Below, in pieces: positions 42,116-51,500 of a DNA stretch of 64,000 nt (the first letter of the stretch is position 1; every line of letters starts with the position of its first letter). The stretch lies in NCBI GenBank assembly GCA_964423405.1, contig CAYREY010000013.1:9933-73932 (forward strand). The letters are read 5' to 3'. The position numbers and the translations under genes were made by a program. The stretch is from Bog-950 sp964423405. GTDB taxonomy: Bacteria; Bacteroidota; Bacteroidia; Chitinophagales; LD1. The notes beneath the pieces were generated by a model that saw only the letters and a list, made by a program, of their open reading frames with translations, had not been told where the DNA came from and did no database searches.

Positions 42116-42150
42116 CAAAAAGCCTTCCAGAAATTTGTTCAGGAAGGCTT
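42116..42150 (-). terminator. Terminator after the 42178 gene
   Basis: AAGCCTTCC (42120-42128) pairs with GGAAGGCTT (42142-42150). The A-run at 42116-42120 becomes a T-run on the minus strand, after the gene stop at 42178. Confidence 0.8.
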
Positions 42151-42177
42151 GCTATAGTTTGTTGCTAAACTTGTTTT

Positions 42178-42582
42178 TCAGCTAACCGGGTTAAGTGTAA
42201 TACTGAAAATTTTGTACTGGCCAAGGTCGCGCCCGTAGTAAAATTTATCTAACGCCTCATACATGTTCTGCGCACGGAAATAAGAGGTGTGTAGCTTGTT
42301 ATCGCCTATCTTAATCCACTGTATGGTAAGGCTGCTTTCGTTGTGGTAGTGCTGGTCTATATAGTCCAGCATTTTTTTCAACGCATCTATTTTATCGGTA
42401 CCGGTTACGGTATGAAACAGAAACGACTGATCGTGCTTGGGGTTAACCGTAACCAGATCGAAACGCACAGTCTCGTTCTTCTGCTTATAGTTAAATATCA
42501 GGTTCTCCGGGTCAAGGCCCAGGCGGGTGGCAATATCTTTCTGATACCGCGCTGTTTCTACATTTTGATCAGTACGTGTCAT
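42178..42582 (-). CDS. Hypothetical protein downstream of clpP
   Basis: 134 residues, no signal peptide and no membrane segment. The sequence (RYQKDIATRLGLDPENLIFNYKQKNETVRFDLVTVNPKHDQSFLF, then DALKKMLDYIDQHYHN and YFRAQNMYEALDKFYYGRD) looks like a small alpha/beta cytoplasmic protein. I do not recognise the family. It starts three bases after the clpP stop, so it is cotranscribed with clpP and may relate to protease regulation, but nothing in the sequence proves that. Confidence 0.75.
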   Translation of the reverse strand: MTRTDQNVETARYQKDIATRLGLDPENLIFNYKQKNETVRFDLVTVNPKHDQSFLFHTVTGTDKIDALKKMLDYIDQHYHNESSLTIQWIKIGDNKLHTSYFRAQNMYEALDKFYYGRDLGQYKIFSITLNPVS

Positions 42583-42584
42583 GC

Positions 42585-43199
42585 CTAAAATATCTTATCG
42601 GCAATGCCATCTACTATACCATACTTCACGGCTTCTTCGGCGTTCATCCAGTGGTCGCGGTCAAAGTCTTTCATTACCTGCTCGTAGGTTTTGCCACAGT
42701 TTTCGGCCAGTATTCTGGCGCTCGATTCTTTAATCTTTAATATCTCGTTAGCCGTAATTTCAATATCGGTAGCCTGGCCATACATACCGCCTAACGATGG
42801 CTGGTGTATCATTACGCGTCCGCTAGGGTATATCAGGCGTTTGCCTTTGGTACCACCGCTTAGCAGTATGCTACCCATAGATGCTGCCAAACCCATGCAG
42901 ATAGTGTGCACCGGCGAAGTGATCATCTTCATGGTATCGTACACCACCATGCCGCTGGTTACTACACCACCGGGGCTGTTGATGTAAAAAAATATGTCTT
43001 TACCCGGGTCGGTAGCCTCCAGGTACAGCAGGCGGTTAACCAGTTTCTCGGCGCTTTCATCGTGCACACCACCCCACAAAAATATGCGGCGCTGCTCCAG
43101 AAATTTTTCTTCAAATTTCATCATGCCACCGGCAAATTTCTCTATCAGTTTATCTGGCTCTACGGCCGGCTTTTCAGGTTCTTCTAGTCTTATGTTCAT
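42585..43199 (-). CDS. clpP: ClpP-family ATP-dependent protease proteolytic subunit
   Basis: The 204-residue serine protease has a complete triad: Ser107 in GLAASMGS, His132 in VMIHQPSLGG and Asp182 in DFDRDHWMNAEEA. FFYINSPGGVVTSGMVVYDTM is typical. The N-terminal ~35 residues are more acidic than in canonical ClpP, and some Bacteroidota carry two ClpP genes, so this could be the second one. No clpX is adjacent; a hypothetical gene follows in the same operon. Confidence 0.95.
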   Translation of the reverse strand: MNIRLEEPEKPAVEPDKLIEKFAGGMMKFEEKFLEQRRIFLWGGVHDESAEKLVNRLLYLEATDPGKDIFFYINSPGGVVTSGMVVYDTMKMITSPVHTICMGLAASMGSILLSGGTKGKRLIYPSGRVMIHQPSLGGMYGQATDIEITANEILKIKESSARILAENCGKTYEQVMKDFDRDHWMNAEEAVKYGIVDGIADKIF

Positions 43200-43409
43200 G
43201 TTCTGTTTTGGTTGTATTGACGTAAGCGAAAATAGAATATTTTGTTTGCCAAGGTAGGGGCGCTGTTATATAAGGTTAACACCCCCTGTGCGGTTGACTA
43301 CCCCCGTAGCCATACGCCCATTGGCAGTACAACTTTGCCCCGGCAGTAAAATTAGCCTGCGGGCTACCAACCAAAGCGTTGCCGGTTTATTTTAGCACAA
43401 AACTAACCC

Positions 43410-43724
43410 ATGGAAACGCCCCTCAACCCCCAGCCCGATAAACCTAAAAGCAAATGGCCTGTTATTGGTATAGCCATACTTGCGGTAGCCATAGGTGCTT
43501 TTGTACTATTTAAACCTACGGCAGAAAAAAGCACTACCGGTAAGCCCGCTCAAAAAGAACCCCTACTACACCGCGATGAGCCTACCAAAGGCCAGATATT
43601 TCAGGAAGACTACAAGGATAAAGTGAAGGAACTGCTGGATAGCGGCAAAAATGTATCGGAGGTTTCGCGCGAAACCGGTATACGTAAAGATGTAGTACGT
43701 AAAATAAAAAAGGGTAAAGAGTAA
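43410..43724 (+). CDS. Single-pass membrane protein with C-terminal HTH-like segment
   Basis: 104 residues: a Pro/Lys-rich N terminus, one membrane helix (WPVIGIAILAVAIGAFVLF, about 16-34), a polar linker and a C-terminal segment LLDSGKNVSEVSRETGIRKDVVRKIKKGKE that looks like a short helix-turn-helix. A membrane-tethered DNA-binding role is possible but unproven. No family recognised. Confidence 0.65.
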   Translation: METPLNPQPDKPKSKWPVIGIAILAVAIGAFVLFKPTAEKSTTGKPAQKEPLLHRDEPTKGQIFQEDYKDKVKELLDSGKNVSEVSRETGIRKDVVRKIKKGKE

Positions 43725-43829
43725 CCTGCGGTGTTCGGCTTTCTGCTCAATTCAAATTCTATCTGTTTGTAATTATTAATACCCAATACATAGCAATTAC
43801 CGTTGCGTAAGTGCATTTTTGCTGTTGGT

Positions 43830-44636
43830 ATGCTTTCGTTGTTCGATAACCTTATTGCTGCTGTACAACCTGCCCCACCAAAGGCACAGGACGATGATGT
43901 ATTGCTGCAACGCAACTTCGAAATAGAAGTTAACGGCGAAAACGTACCAGTGCGTATTATGTTCGAGGACCGGTTTAACAGCCGCGTAACCGTTAACCGC
44001 AATGGTATTCTTATCCGCATCAGTAACCGGCATACAAAAGACGAGCAACGCAAGCACATCGATTCGTTTATTAAATGGGCGCGACAAAAGCTGGGCGATA
44101 AACCCGAACTGCTGGACTCGCTACCACAACGCCAGTATGTAAACGGTGAAGTAATTAAAGTAGGCAGCTACGAGTTTGTTATATCAATATACTATCACGA
44201 GGGCTCTAAAAGCACTGCCAAGATTTTTAAGAACAATATTGTACTATCGCTATGCCGCGGGTTAAATAAAGAAGTTGAAGCCAACGCCTGCAGCTATCTG
44301 GTGGCTAAATGCCTTTGCAAATTCTTTCAGCCAATTATAAGCGAGCGTATACACGAGTTTAATAACCGCTACTTTAAAAAAGAGGTGCGTACTGTAAAAA
44401 TGAAACACGCCACCAGTTTCTGGGGGCATTGCTCGCGCGATGGTAACATCGTTATATCGGTACGTTTACTGTTTGCGCCACAACGCGTGGTAGATTATGT
44501 ACTGATACATGAACTGGCCCACCTGATACATCACGACCACTCGCCGCGTTTCTGGAAAGTGGTAGAGCAGATTATGCCCGACTACCAACAGGCAGAAAAG
44601 CATTTGAAAGAAAATAACCACAAGTATTATCTGTAA
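43830..44636 (+). CDS. YgjP/DUF45-type M48-like metallopeptidase
   Basis: The 268-residue protein ends in the DUF45/YgjP domain: MKHATSFWGHCSRDGNIVISVRLLFAP, VDYVLIHELAHLIHHDHSPRFWKVVEQIMPDYQQAEKHL. HELAH (about residues 227-231) and a downstream His form the zinc site. I use ATG 43830 over an upstream TTG. It is predicted to be cytoplasmic; substrate unknown. Confidence 0.85.
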   Translation: MLSLFDNLIAAVQPAPPKAQDDDVLLQRNFEIEVNGENVPVRIMFEDRFNSRVTVNRNGILIRISNRHTKDEQRKHIDSFIKWARQKLGDKPELLDSLPQRQYVNGEVIKVGSYEFVISIYYHEGSKSTAKIFKNNIVLSLCRGLNKEVEANACSYLVAKCLCKFFQPIISERIHEFNNRYFKKEVRTVKMKHATSFWGHCSRDGNIVISVRLLFAPQRVVDYVLIHELAHLIHHDHSPRFWKVVEQIMPDYQQAEKHLKENNHKYYL

Positions 44637-44752
44637 ATAAGCATTTACGCGTAATAATCGGCGAAACGTAATTTTCGCAAGGTAAAATTTCAATTAGTGG
44701 TTTCCATTTTCGGTTTATACGCCTACTTTCGCCCACCCAATAATAGTTGTAA

Positions 44753-46114
44753 GTGGCAAAGCCTAAAAATGTAATTTTAATAGTAGCCGATAGCCTTCGC
44801 TACGATTCGGTGTACCGCGAAGCGGGCCCCGGAGTGCCGTATCTGGAAAATAACGCCGTGCAGTTTAGCAATGCCCGTTCATCGGCCTGTTGGACCTTAC
44901 CTGCTACCACCTGTATGTTTTCGGGTATGATGCCGCACGAGCATGGCGCCACCTCGCAAACACGCTGGTTTAAAAACGAAATACCTTCGCTGGCTACCAA
45001 ACTTAAAGGTGCAGGCTATAAACCACTAATGGTTACTGCCAACATAGTAACTACAGATTTGTTTAACGTAAGCCAGGGCTTTGACGAAATACACCGCACC
45101 TGGCAGTTTACACCTACCAAGCATAAATGGTTGTTGCAGGCCGTGCTGGCACTTAACCGGCCACGCGTGCGCAAAATGATTTTAAAGCCGAAAGATCAGT
45201 TTTTTGATAAAGCCAGTGAAGATCTTCGCCAGGGCATTATCTGGGCGCAGAAAACCGCGCACGACTCGTTTAATAAAGCCAAACAGCTGATTAAAGAGAA
45301 TAACGAAAAAGGGCAAGGCGCATTTGTTTTCATCAACCTGATGGAAACACACTACCCGTACCATATTGCCGATACGTTTACACTAATGAATAAAACCTTG
45401 TTGGGTAAAATTCATGAGTGGAAGGTGTTATTTCATTTTCTATCGCAAAGCTTTTTGAAAAATGATAAAGGCACTGTAACACAGGCCGACCTTGACCTGC
45501 TGCGTGCTAAACAACAGTTGGCCTGGAAATTAATACGTGATGACGTAGATAATTTTTGCCGCGAGATGCATAAAGACCAGGATAACCTGATAGTATTTTG
45601 CAGCGACCACGGCGATAACTTTGGCGAGCAGGGCTGGCAATACCATTTTAGTAATGTTACCGATGCCGGCAACCGCGTACCGCTATTTTGGCTGGACCAC
45701 GAAAACCGCACACCGGGAACCAAAACACACAATGTAACCTCGCGCTATATGCACTACGATATATTAAACCGTTGCGGTTTAGATAACGAAGGCAAAACGC
45801 TGTTTACCGAAACAGAAAACAACCTGCCCGTACTACAAAGCTACTGGTACAATAACGAAGAGCAAACCATGGCCAAGTACAAGTACAACCAGATTGCTTT
45901 TATAGAAAACGATAAGCGCTTTGTGCTACGCGCCGGCAACTGGATGTATGCACCGGTTAATGGTAACAGTAATGAGCCTACGTTTGAGTTTGTAGATAAA
46001 GGCTTTAACCCGCTGGAGGAATTGAAACTTACTGCCGACCGTAAAAAGTACCTGGAAAAATCAATCGCCGATTTCTCTATCTTTTCAGATAAGGTGATGA
46101 ACAAAGGCAAATAG
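44753..46114 (+). CDS. Sulfatase-like alkaline phosphatase superfamily hydrolase
   Basis: The 453-residue protein starts at GTG (AKPKNVILIVADSLRYDSV) with metal ligand Asp13. The nucleophile region SSACWTLPATTCMFSGMMPHEHG lacks the formylglycine motif C-x-P-x-R; Thr48 of CWTLPAT or Cys46 would be the nucleophile, as in phosphoglycerol-transferase or phosphodiesterase relatives. FCSDHGDNFGEQGW supplies a second metal site. No signal peptide is evident, so it is probably cytoplasmic or peripheral. Substrate unknown. Confidence 0.85.
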   Translation: MAKPKNVILIVADSLRYDSVYREAGPGVPYLENNAVQFSNARSSACWTLPATTCMFSGMMPHEHGATSQTRWFKNEIPSLATKLKGAGYKPLMVTANIVTTDLFNVSQGFDEIHRTWQFTPTKHKWLLQAVLALNRPRVRKMILKPKDQFFDKASEDLRQGIIWAQKTAHDSFNKAKQLIKENNEKGQGAFVFINLMETHYPYHIADTFTLMNKTLLGKIHEWKVLFHFLSQSFLKNDKGTVTQADLDLLRAKQQLAWKLIRDDVDNFCREMHKDQDNLIVFCSDHGDNFGEQGWQYHFSNVTDAGNRVPLFWLDHENRTPGTKTHNVTSRYMHYDILNRCGLDNEGKTLFTETENNLPVLQSYWYNNEEQTMAKYKYNQIAFIENDKRFVLRAGNWMYAPVNGNSNEPTFEFVDKGFNPLEELKLTADRKKYLEKSIADFSIFSDKVMNKGK

Positions 46115-46124
46115 CCTTTTCGCT

Positions 46125-46550
46125 TTACGCCTCTGCTTTTTCTTTCAATGCTTTATTCATTGCAATAAAGCCGTTGCGGGTTGTTTCGCCTATCTGGCTC
46201 ATTATTAGCCCAGCCAGTAAGCCACTAAACTGTTCGCTATGTATAAACTTTACCTGCGTGTTATTTATCTTCTCAATAGCAAAGCGGTGCCGGCCTTTAA
46301 ATAACCCCAGGGGTATACTGCCCAACCATTCAAATACCTGTGCCGTTTGGTTGGTAACTACGGTAGGTGTAAATACCGATGTGCCTTTTCCGTTTTTAAG
46401 GGTTACTCTTAATTGTTCGCCCACAGTGTTGCCACCAGTTATACTAATTACAAACGGATTCCATTCGGGATACTTGTCAAAATCCACTAGTATGCTCCAT
46501 ACTTTTTCGGCAGTGGCATTGATGATAATTTCTGTCTGTAAATTTTTCAT
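46125..46550 (-). CDS. SRPBCC (START/Bet v1-like) protein
   Basis: The 141-residue protein shows QTEIIINATAEKVWSILVDFDKYPEWNPFVISI, the N-terminal signature of polyketide-cyclase/SRPBCC folds, and a C-terminal helix (GLIMSQIGETTRNGFIAMNKALKEKAEA). Such proteins bind hydrophobic ligands in a cavity. It converges on the sulfatase-like gene with a 10-base gap and is followed upstream by the Crp/Fnr gene in the same direction. Confidence 0.88.
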   Translation of the reverse strand: MKNLQTEIIINATAEKVWSILVDFDKYPEWNPFVISITGGNTVGEQLRVTLKNGKGTSVFTPTVVTNQTAQVFEWLGSIPLGLFKGRHRFAIEKINNTQVKFIHSEQFSGLLAGLIMSQIGETTRNGFIAMNKALKEKAEA

Positions 46551-46625
46551 GTTGCATTTATTTATGGTGCAAACGTAGGTTACCCAAATCCGCTGTGCAT
46601 TATCAAAAGATAATAAAACGCCCTT

Positions 46626-47210
46626 TTACGAAATACGTTTGCGTATACGGCTAAGCGATACCGGCGTAACGCCCAGGTACGACGCTATCATATGTTGTGG
46701 CACCCGCTCCAGTATCTCGGGCCGTTGTTGCAGCATATTGGTATACCGCTCCTCTGCGCTGTCGAGTATAAACGATGAGGCCCGGCGTTGTAACATAATA
46801 AAAGCAGTTTCGGCTATTGCTTTAGAAAACAGATTAAACTGTGGGTGTTTTACAATCAACTCTTCTAATCGTTGTTTGCTCAGCACCAATAGCTCGCAGT
46901 CTTCCAGTGTATCTATAGCCTGACGGCTTGGTACCTGTAGCAAAAAACTTTCGAGCGATGCCACAAAGTTATTTTCAAACATAAAATTGGCACTTACCTC
47001 CTCGCCCTCTTTTTCAAAAAACAAACGGGCTGCGCCTTTATTAATAAAGTAAGCCTCGCGCGATATATCGCCCACTGATACGATCCTGAATTTTTTAGGC
47101 ACAGCTCTGTAAACAAAGCTTTCGGCAAACACATCCCATTCGCGCTGGCTTAGCGGCATCATCCGGCTTACTACATTATAAAGTTGGTTAAATAGGGGCT
47201 CCACTTTCAT
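46626..47210 (-). CDS. Crp/Fnr-family transcriptional regulator
   Basis: From ATG 47210 the protein has 194 residues. A cNMP-binding-like beta-roll (RAVPKKFRIVSVGDISREAYFINKGAARLFFEKEGEEVSANFMFENNFVASLESFL) covers about 30-120. A C-terminal winged helix (RYTNMLQQRPEILERVPQHMIASYLGVTPVSLSRIRKRI) follows. The cAMP-binding phosphate loop is not well conserved, as in many Bacteroidota members whose effector is unknown. It is divergent from queA-like, with starts 41 bases apart. Confidence 0.93.
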   Translation of the reverse strand: MKVEPLFNQLYNVVSRMMPLSQREWDVFAESFVYRAVPKKFRIVSVGDISREAYFINKGAARLFFEKEGEEVSANFMFENNFVASLESFLLQVPSRQAIDTLEDCELLVLSKQRLEELIVKHPQFNLFSKAIAETAFIMLQRRASSFILDSAEERYTNMLQQRPEILERVPQHMIASYLGVTPVSLSRIRKRIS

Positions 47211-47251
47211 AGGGCTTTCAAAATTCTGTTTTACTTTAATGGCATACAAAT

Positions 47252-48493
47252 ATGATACACCCGAAGGACTTACAGATAAAAGATTTTACGTACGAGCTAC
47301 CCGCCGAACTTATAGCACATTACCCGCTTGCCGAACGCGACCTGAGCAAACTACTGGTTTACCGCAAAGGCAACATAACCGAAGATACCTACAAAAACAT
47401 AAGCAGTTACATTCCCGAAGGCTCTATGCTGGTATTTAATAATACCCGTGTAATACCTGCGCGCATGTTTTTTAAAACTGCCACCGGTGCTAAGGTAGAG
47501 GTGTTTTGCCTTGAGCCGGCAGAGCAAACCGACCTGGTTGCCGTAATGAGCAGCCGCGGCAGCATACGGTGGAACTGTATGATAGGCCGCGCCAGTAAAT
47601 GGAAAGAAAAAGTGCTGCACCATACTACTGAAACGTTTACCCTGAATGCCGAACTGGTTAACCGCACCAGCGATGCTTTTGTGGTTGAGTTTACCTGGCA
47701 GCCGGCTACACTAACCTTTGCCGAAATACTGGATAAAACCGGTATGATGCCCATACCCCCTTATTTAAAACGCGAGAGCGAAGAGATAGACCTGGCAAGG
47801 TACCAAACCGTGTATGCCAAATACGAAGGCTCGGTTGCTGCGCCTACCGCCGGCCTGCACTTTACCAATGCTGTTTTTAATGCTTTGCAGGCTAAAAACA
47901 TATCGCGGGCAGAGGTAACCCTACATGTGGGGGCTGGCACCTTTAAACCCGTTAAAAGCGATACCATGCAGGGGCACGAAATGCATGCCGAGGTAATAGA
48001 TATTACTTTAGACACCTTGCGGCAAATAGCTACCGCATTGGCTAACAGAAATACAGGTATTGATAATGCACCTCAGCTAATTGCAGTAGGTACTACTTCG
48101 CTACGCACTATAGAAACATTATACTGGATGGGCGTAAAAGCAAAGCTAAATCCTGGTTACAATATTGATGAGCTTGAAATAAAGCAATGGGATGTATATG
48201 AACCTGCACTGCACATTAACCTAACAGCAAATGAAGCTATACTGGCCTTGATAAGCTGGTTGCAGCAACACAACATGCAACGCATAGTTTGTAAAACGCA
48301 GATTATGATAGCCCCATCTTACCAACTAAAAATGGCAACTGCGCTGGTTACTAATTTCCACCAACCCGATTCAACCTTGTTGCTGTTAGTAGCCGCTGTG
48401 GTTGGCGATAACTGGAAAACAATTTACAACTATGCTCTACGGCATGATTTCCGCTTTCTTAGCTATGGCGATGGCAGCCTGCTATTTACATAA
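47252..48493 (+). CDS. queA: S-adenosylmethionine:tRNA ribosyltransferase-isomerase (QueA-like, long form)
   Basis: The 413-residue protein has the QueA sequence landmarks: FTYELPAELIAHYPLAERDLSKLLVY, GSMLVFNNTRVIPARMFF, MMPIPPYLKRESEEIDLARYQTVYA, GSVAAPTAGLHFT and VTLHVGAGTFKPVKSDTMQGHEMHAE. It makes epoxyqueuosine on tRNA. It is longer than standard QueA (about 350) because of an extended middle/C-terminal part; many Bacteroidota have this long paralogue, so functional identity with canonical QueA is likely but not certain. Confidence 0.9.
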   Translation: MIHPKDLQIKDFTYELPAELIAHYPLAERDLSKLLVYRKGNITEDTYKNISSYIPEGSMLVFNNTRVIPARMFFKTATGAKVEVFCLEPAEQTDLVAVMSSRGSIRWNCMIGRASKWKEKVLHHTTETFTLNAELVNRTSDAFVVEFTWQPATLTFAEILDKTGMMPIPPYLKRESEEIDLARYQTVYAKYEGSVAAPTAGLHFTNAVFNALQAKNISRAEVTLHVGAGTFKPVKSDTMQGHEMHAEVIDITLDTLRQIATALANRNTGIDNAPQLIAVGTTSLRTIETLYWMGVKAKLNPGYNIDELEIKQWDVYEPALHINLTANEAILALISWLQQHNMQRIVCKTQIMIAPSYQLKMATALVTNFHQPDSTLLLLVAAVVGDNWKTIYNYALRHDFRFLSYGDGSLLFT

Positions 48494-48537
48494 TAAGTAG
48501 CTTATACAGTTAACTGCTATCGCTTTTGCAGCTAAAC

Positions 48538-48570
48538 AAAAAAGCCCCGCTCGGTTGAGCGGGGCTTTTT
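48538..48570. terminator. Bidirectional terminator between queA-like and the giant adhesin gene
   Basis: AAAAAGCCCCGCTC (48539-48552) pairs with GAGCGGGGCTTTTT (48557-48570), four-base loop. It serves both convergent genes. Confidence 0.92.
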
Positions 48571-48588
48571 ATTGCTTGTTATTTACAA

Positions 48589-51500
48589 TTAGCGCAACAG
48601 TGTTACAGCGCCCTGGTCATTTACAAATTTGTACTGGCCCGGGTTGTTCTCATCTGGTGTTTTAACGGTAATGTAGTAGATATAAGTACCGGCTGGCTGA
48701 TCCTGGCCCCCGAATTTACCATCCCAAGGTTCGGTGTTGTTGTGTACAGCCTGGCCCCAACGGTTATAAATTCTAAACTCGGTAACTGTAAGGCCTGTGC
48801 TGGCCGAAGTAACAGGTCCGAAGAAATCATTTTTACCATCGCCGTTCGGGCTGAATACGTTAGGCATTTTCAGCTGTCCGTTAATGATAATAACCACCGA
48901 ATCTGAAGCGTAGCAACCTGCTACAGCCGACTCGCTAACTGTTACATAATATACAGTATTCTCACTTACAGTAGCCTGAGGGTTCTCACAGCTATCGCAG
49001 CTTAAGCCGGCAGATGGTGTCCACACATACACAGGAGTGCTTTGGAAGTTGTCGGTAAGCACGTTAATCTGGTTGGCTGTGTTAGCCGCAGTAATAATAG
49101 TATCTGGTGTAGCATTTACAAACAGTTGCTCAGGTTGATCTACAGTAGCAAATACAGTATCCAAACAGCCATACTTATTGGTTACTTCTATCAGGTAAGT
49201 ACCCGCGCCTAAACTATCAAACTGTGTAGAGGTTTGCGCCGCGCCACCATTTAATGAGTAGGTATAAGGTGCGTTACCCGCAGTAAGCGGTGTAATGGTA
49301 ATACCACCGTCGTTAAAACCATCGCCGTAGCAAGATGTAGGGCTGGCAGCTACATCAAATGTTTGGTCAGCAGCCCCTGCTTCTACAAAGAAGAAACCAT
49401 CTATACAGCAGCCCACTTCATCACACAGGGTAAAGTCGTAGTTGCCGGTAGGTATTCCTGGTATTACAAATGCAGTATCAGCACCAGTCATAGATATGGT
49501 AGAGTCGTAACCCAAAGCAGTTATGGTTAGCTTCATTTCGCCGGTACCGCCTCTTGGAGTCAGTACTTCGGTGCCAAAACCTAAATCATTACAGTTAGGT
49601 TGGTTTACCTGAGAGTTATACGATATAGCTGGCGACTGGCCAATTATAGCGTTGGCAGTAGCAGAGCAATCGTTAGCATCGGTAACAGTAACCAATACTA
49701 TACCAACAGGCAGGTTGCTGATGGTTGGGCCCTGACCGTTATTCGGATTCCACTGGTAGCTGTAGTTACCGGTTCCTCCGCTTACCACAGCAGTAGCGCT
49801 ACCATCGTTATTGCCAAAGCACAACAGCGCAGTAGCATTTACGGTTACATTAAGTGCTGCTGGTTCGGTAATAGTGTAGATAGCAGTTGCAGTACAACCG
49901 CCTGCTTCAGCAGTAACAGTGTAGCTGCCGGCACCTAAACCGGTAATGGTAGATCCGGATTGTGCAGGGTTAGTGCTCCAGGTATAGGTTACGTTGCCGC
50001 CACCGGTAGTAGTAACAGTAATGCTACCATTGTTGGCACCATTACAGGTTACGTTATTAATAATAGGGTTGCCAAATACTATTGGGCCGCCACCGGTACC
50101 GCCTACAGTGTAGCTGGCAGTTACAGAACAGCCATTGGCATCGGTTACAGTTAAGTTATACGCACCTGGTGTTAACCCGGTTATTGGGTTGCCACTCAAG
50201 TTACCACCGTTCCAACTATAGGTGTATGTACCTGTACCACCGGTTACGCTGGCAGTAATAGAGCCACCCTGACCACAACTTGCATCAACAATGGTTGGGG
50301 TACCCAGTGTAAGGGCCGAAGGCTCGGTAATGGTATAAGTAGCCGCAGCGGTACAGCCGGCACCATCAGTTACTGTTACGTTGTATGTACCGGCAGCAAG
50401 GCCATCGGCAGTACTGTCGTTAGCTACGTTAGGGTTCCAGTTGTAGCTAAGCGGTGCTGTAAAGTTAGTAACCACCAGGTGTATACTACCATTGTTACCA
50501 CCGTTGCAATTTACATTGGTAACAACAGCCTGGCCGAGTGTTATAGAGTTTGATGGAACGTTGTAAGAAGCAGAAACACTACACTGGTTGGCATCGGTTA
50601 CGGTTAATGTTACAGTACCACCAGCTATACTATCGGCAGTTGTACCAGTATCGCCGTTAGACCAGCTGTAAGTTAAGTTTCCGGTACCACCGGTAGCAGT
50701 TACAGTTACTGTGCCGCCCTGTGTACAGGTAGCAGGTGTAATAGTAGGGTTGCCAAGAGTAACGGCGGTAGGTTCTGTAACTGTGTAAGTGGCAAAAGCT
50801 GAACATCCTTGTGTATCAGTAGCCGTAACGCTATACTGACCGGCAGTTAAGCCGCTGGCTGTAGGGCCGTTTTGTACAGGGTTAGTACTCCAAACGTAGG
50901 TTACTGTACCGGTGCCGGTTGCAGTAGCAGTAATGCTACCATTGTTACCACCATTGCAGCTTACATTTACAATTGTTGGGTTACCAAATACTACTGCATT
51001 AGGTGCAGCATCTACATCGTAGGTAGCGGTTACTGTACAACCGTTAGCATCAGTAACTGTAAGTACATAAGTGCCTGCACTAAGGCTATCAATAGAAGAT
51101 CCAGTTTGTTGATTAGACCAGCTATAAGTTAGTGTGCCTGTACCACCGGTAGCTGTTACGCTGATAGTACCACCAACTGTACAGGTAGCATCGGTAATAG
51201 TTGGGTTACCCAATATTATAGCTGTAGGTTCAGTAATATCATATGTAGCCGTAGCCGAGCAACCATTTGCATCGGTAGCTGTTACCGTGTACGTACCAGG
51301 GCCCAGGTTGGTTACTGTGCTGCTATCCTGTGTAAGGCCCGACCAATCATAATTAATTGGCGGAGTAGCCTGACTAACGCTTACAGTTATTGAACCATCA
51401 GCCGCACCATTGCAGGTTACATTGGTAATAACCGGCTGGTTAAAGGTAGGGTTAGCAATGGTAAGTGTAATAGATCCGGTATCGGAAGCTGTACAGCCGT

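Noticed and set aside
43270..43305. Further GTTAAC/GTTGAC-like pair upstream of clpP
   Set aside because: The spacing is 18 bases rather than 54-55 and the flanks differ, so it is not counted as a fourth copy of the paired element.
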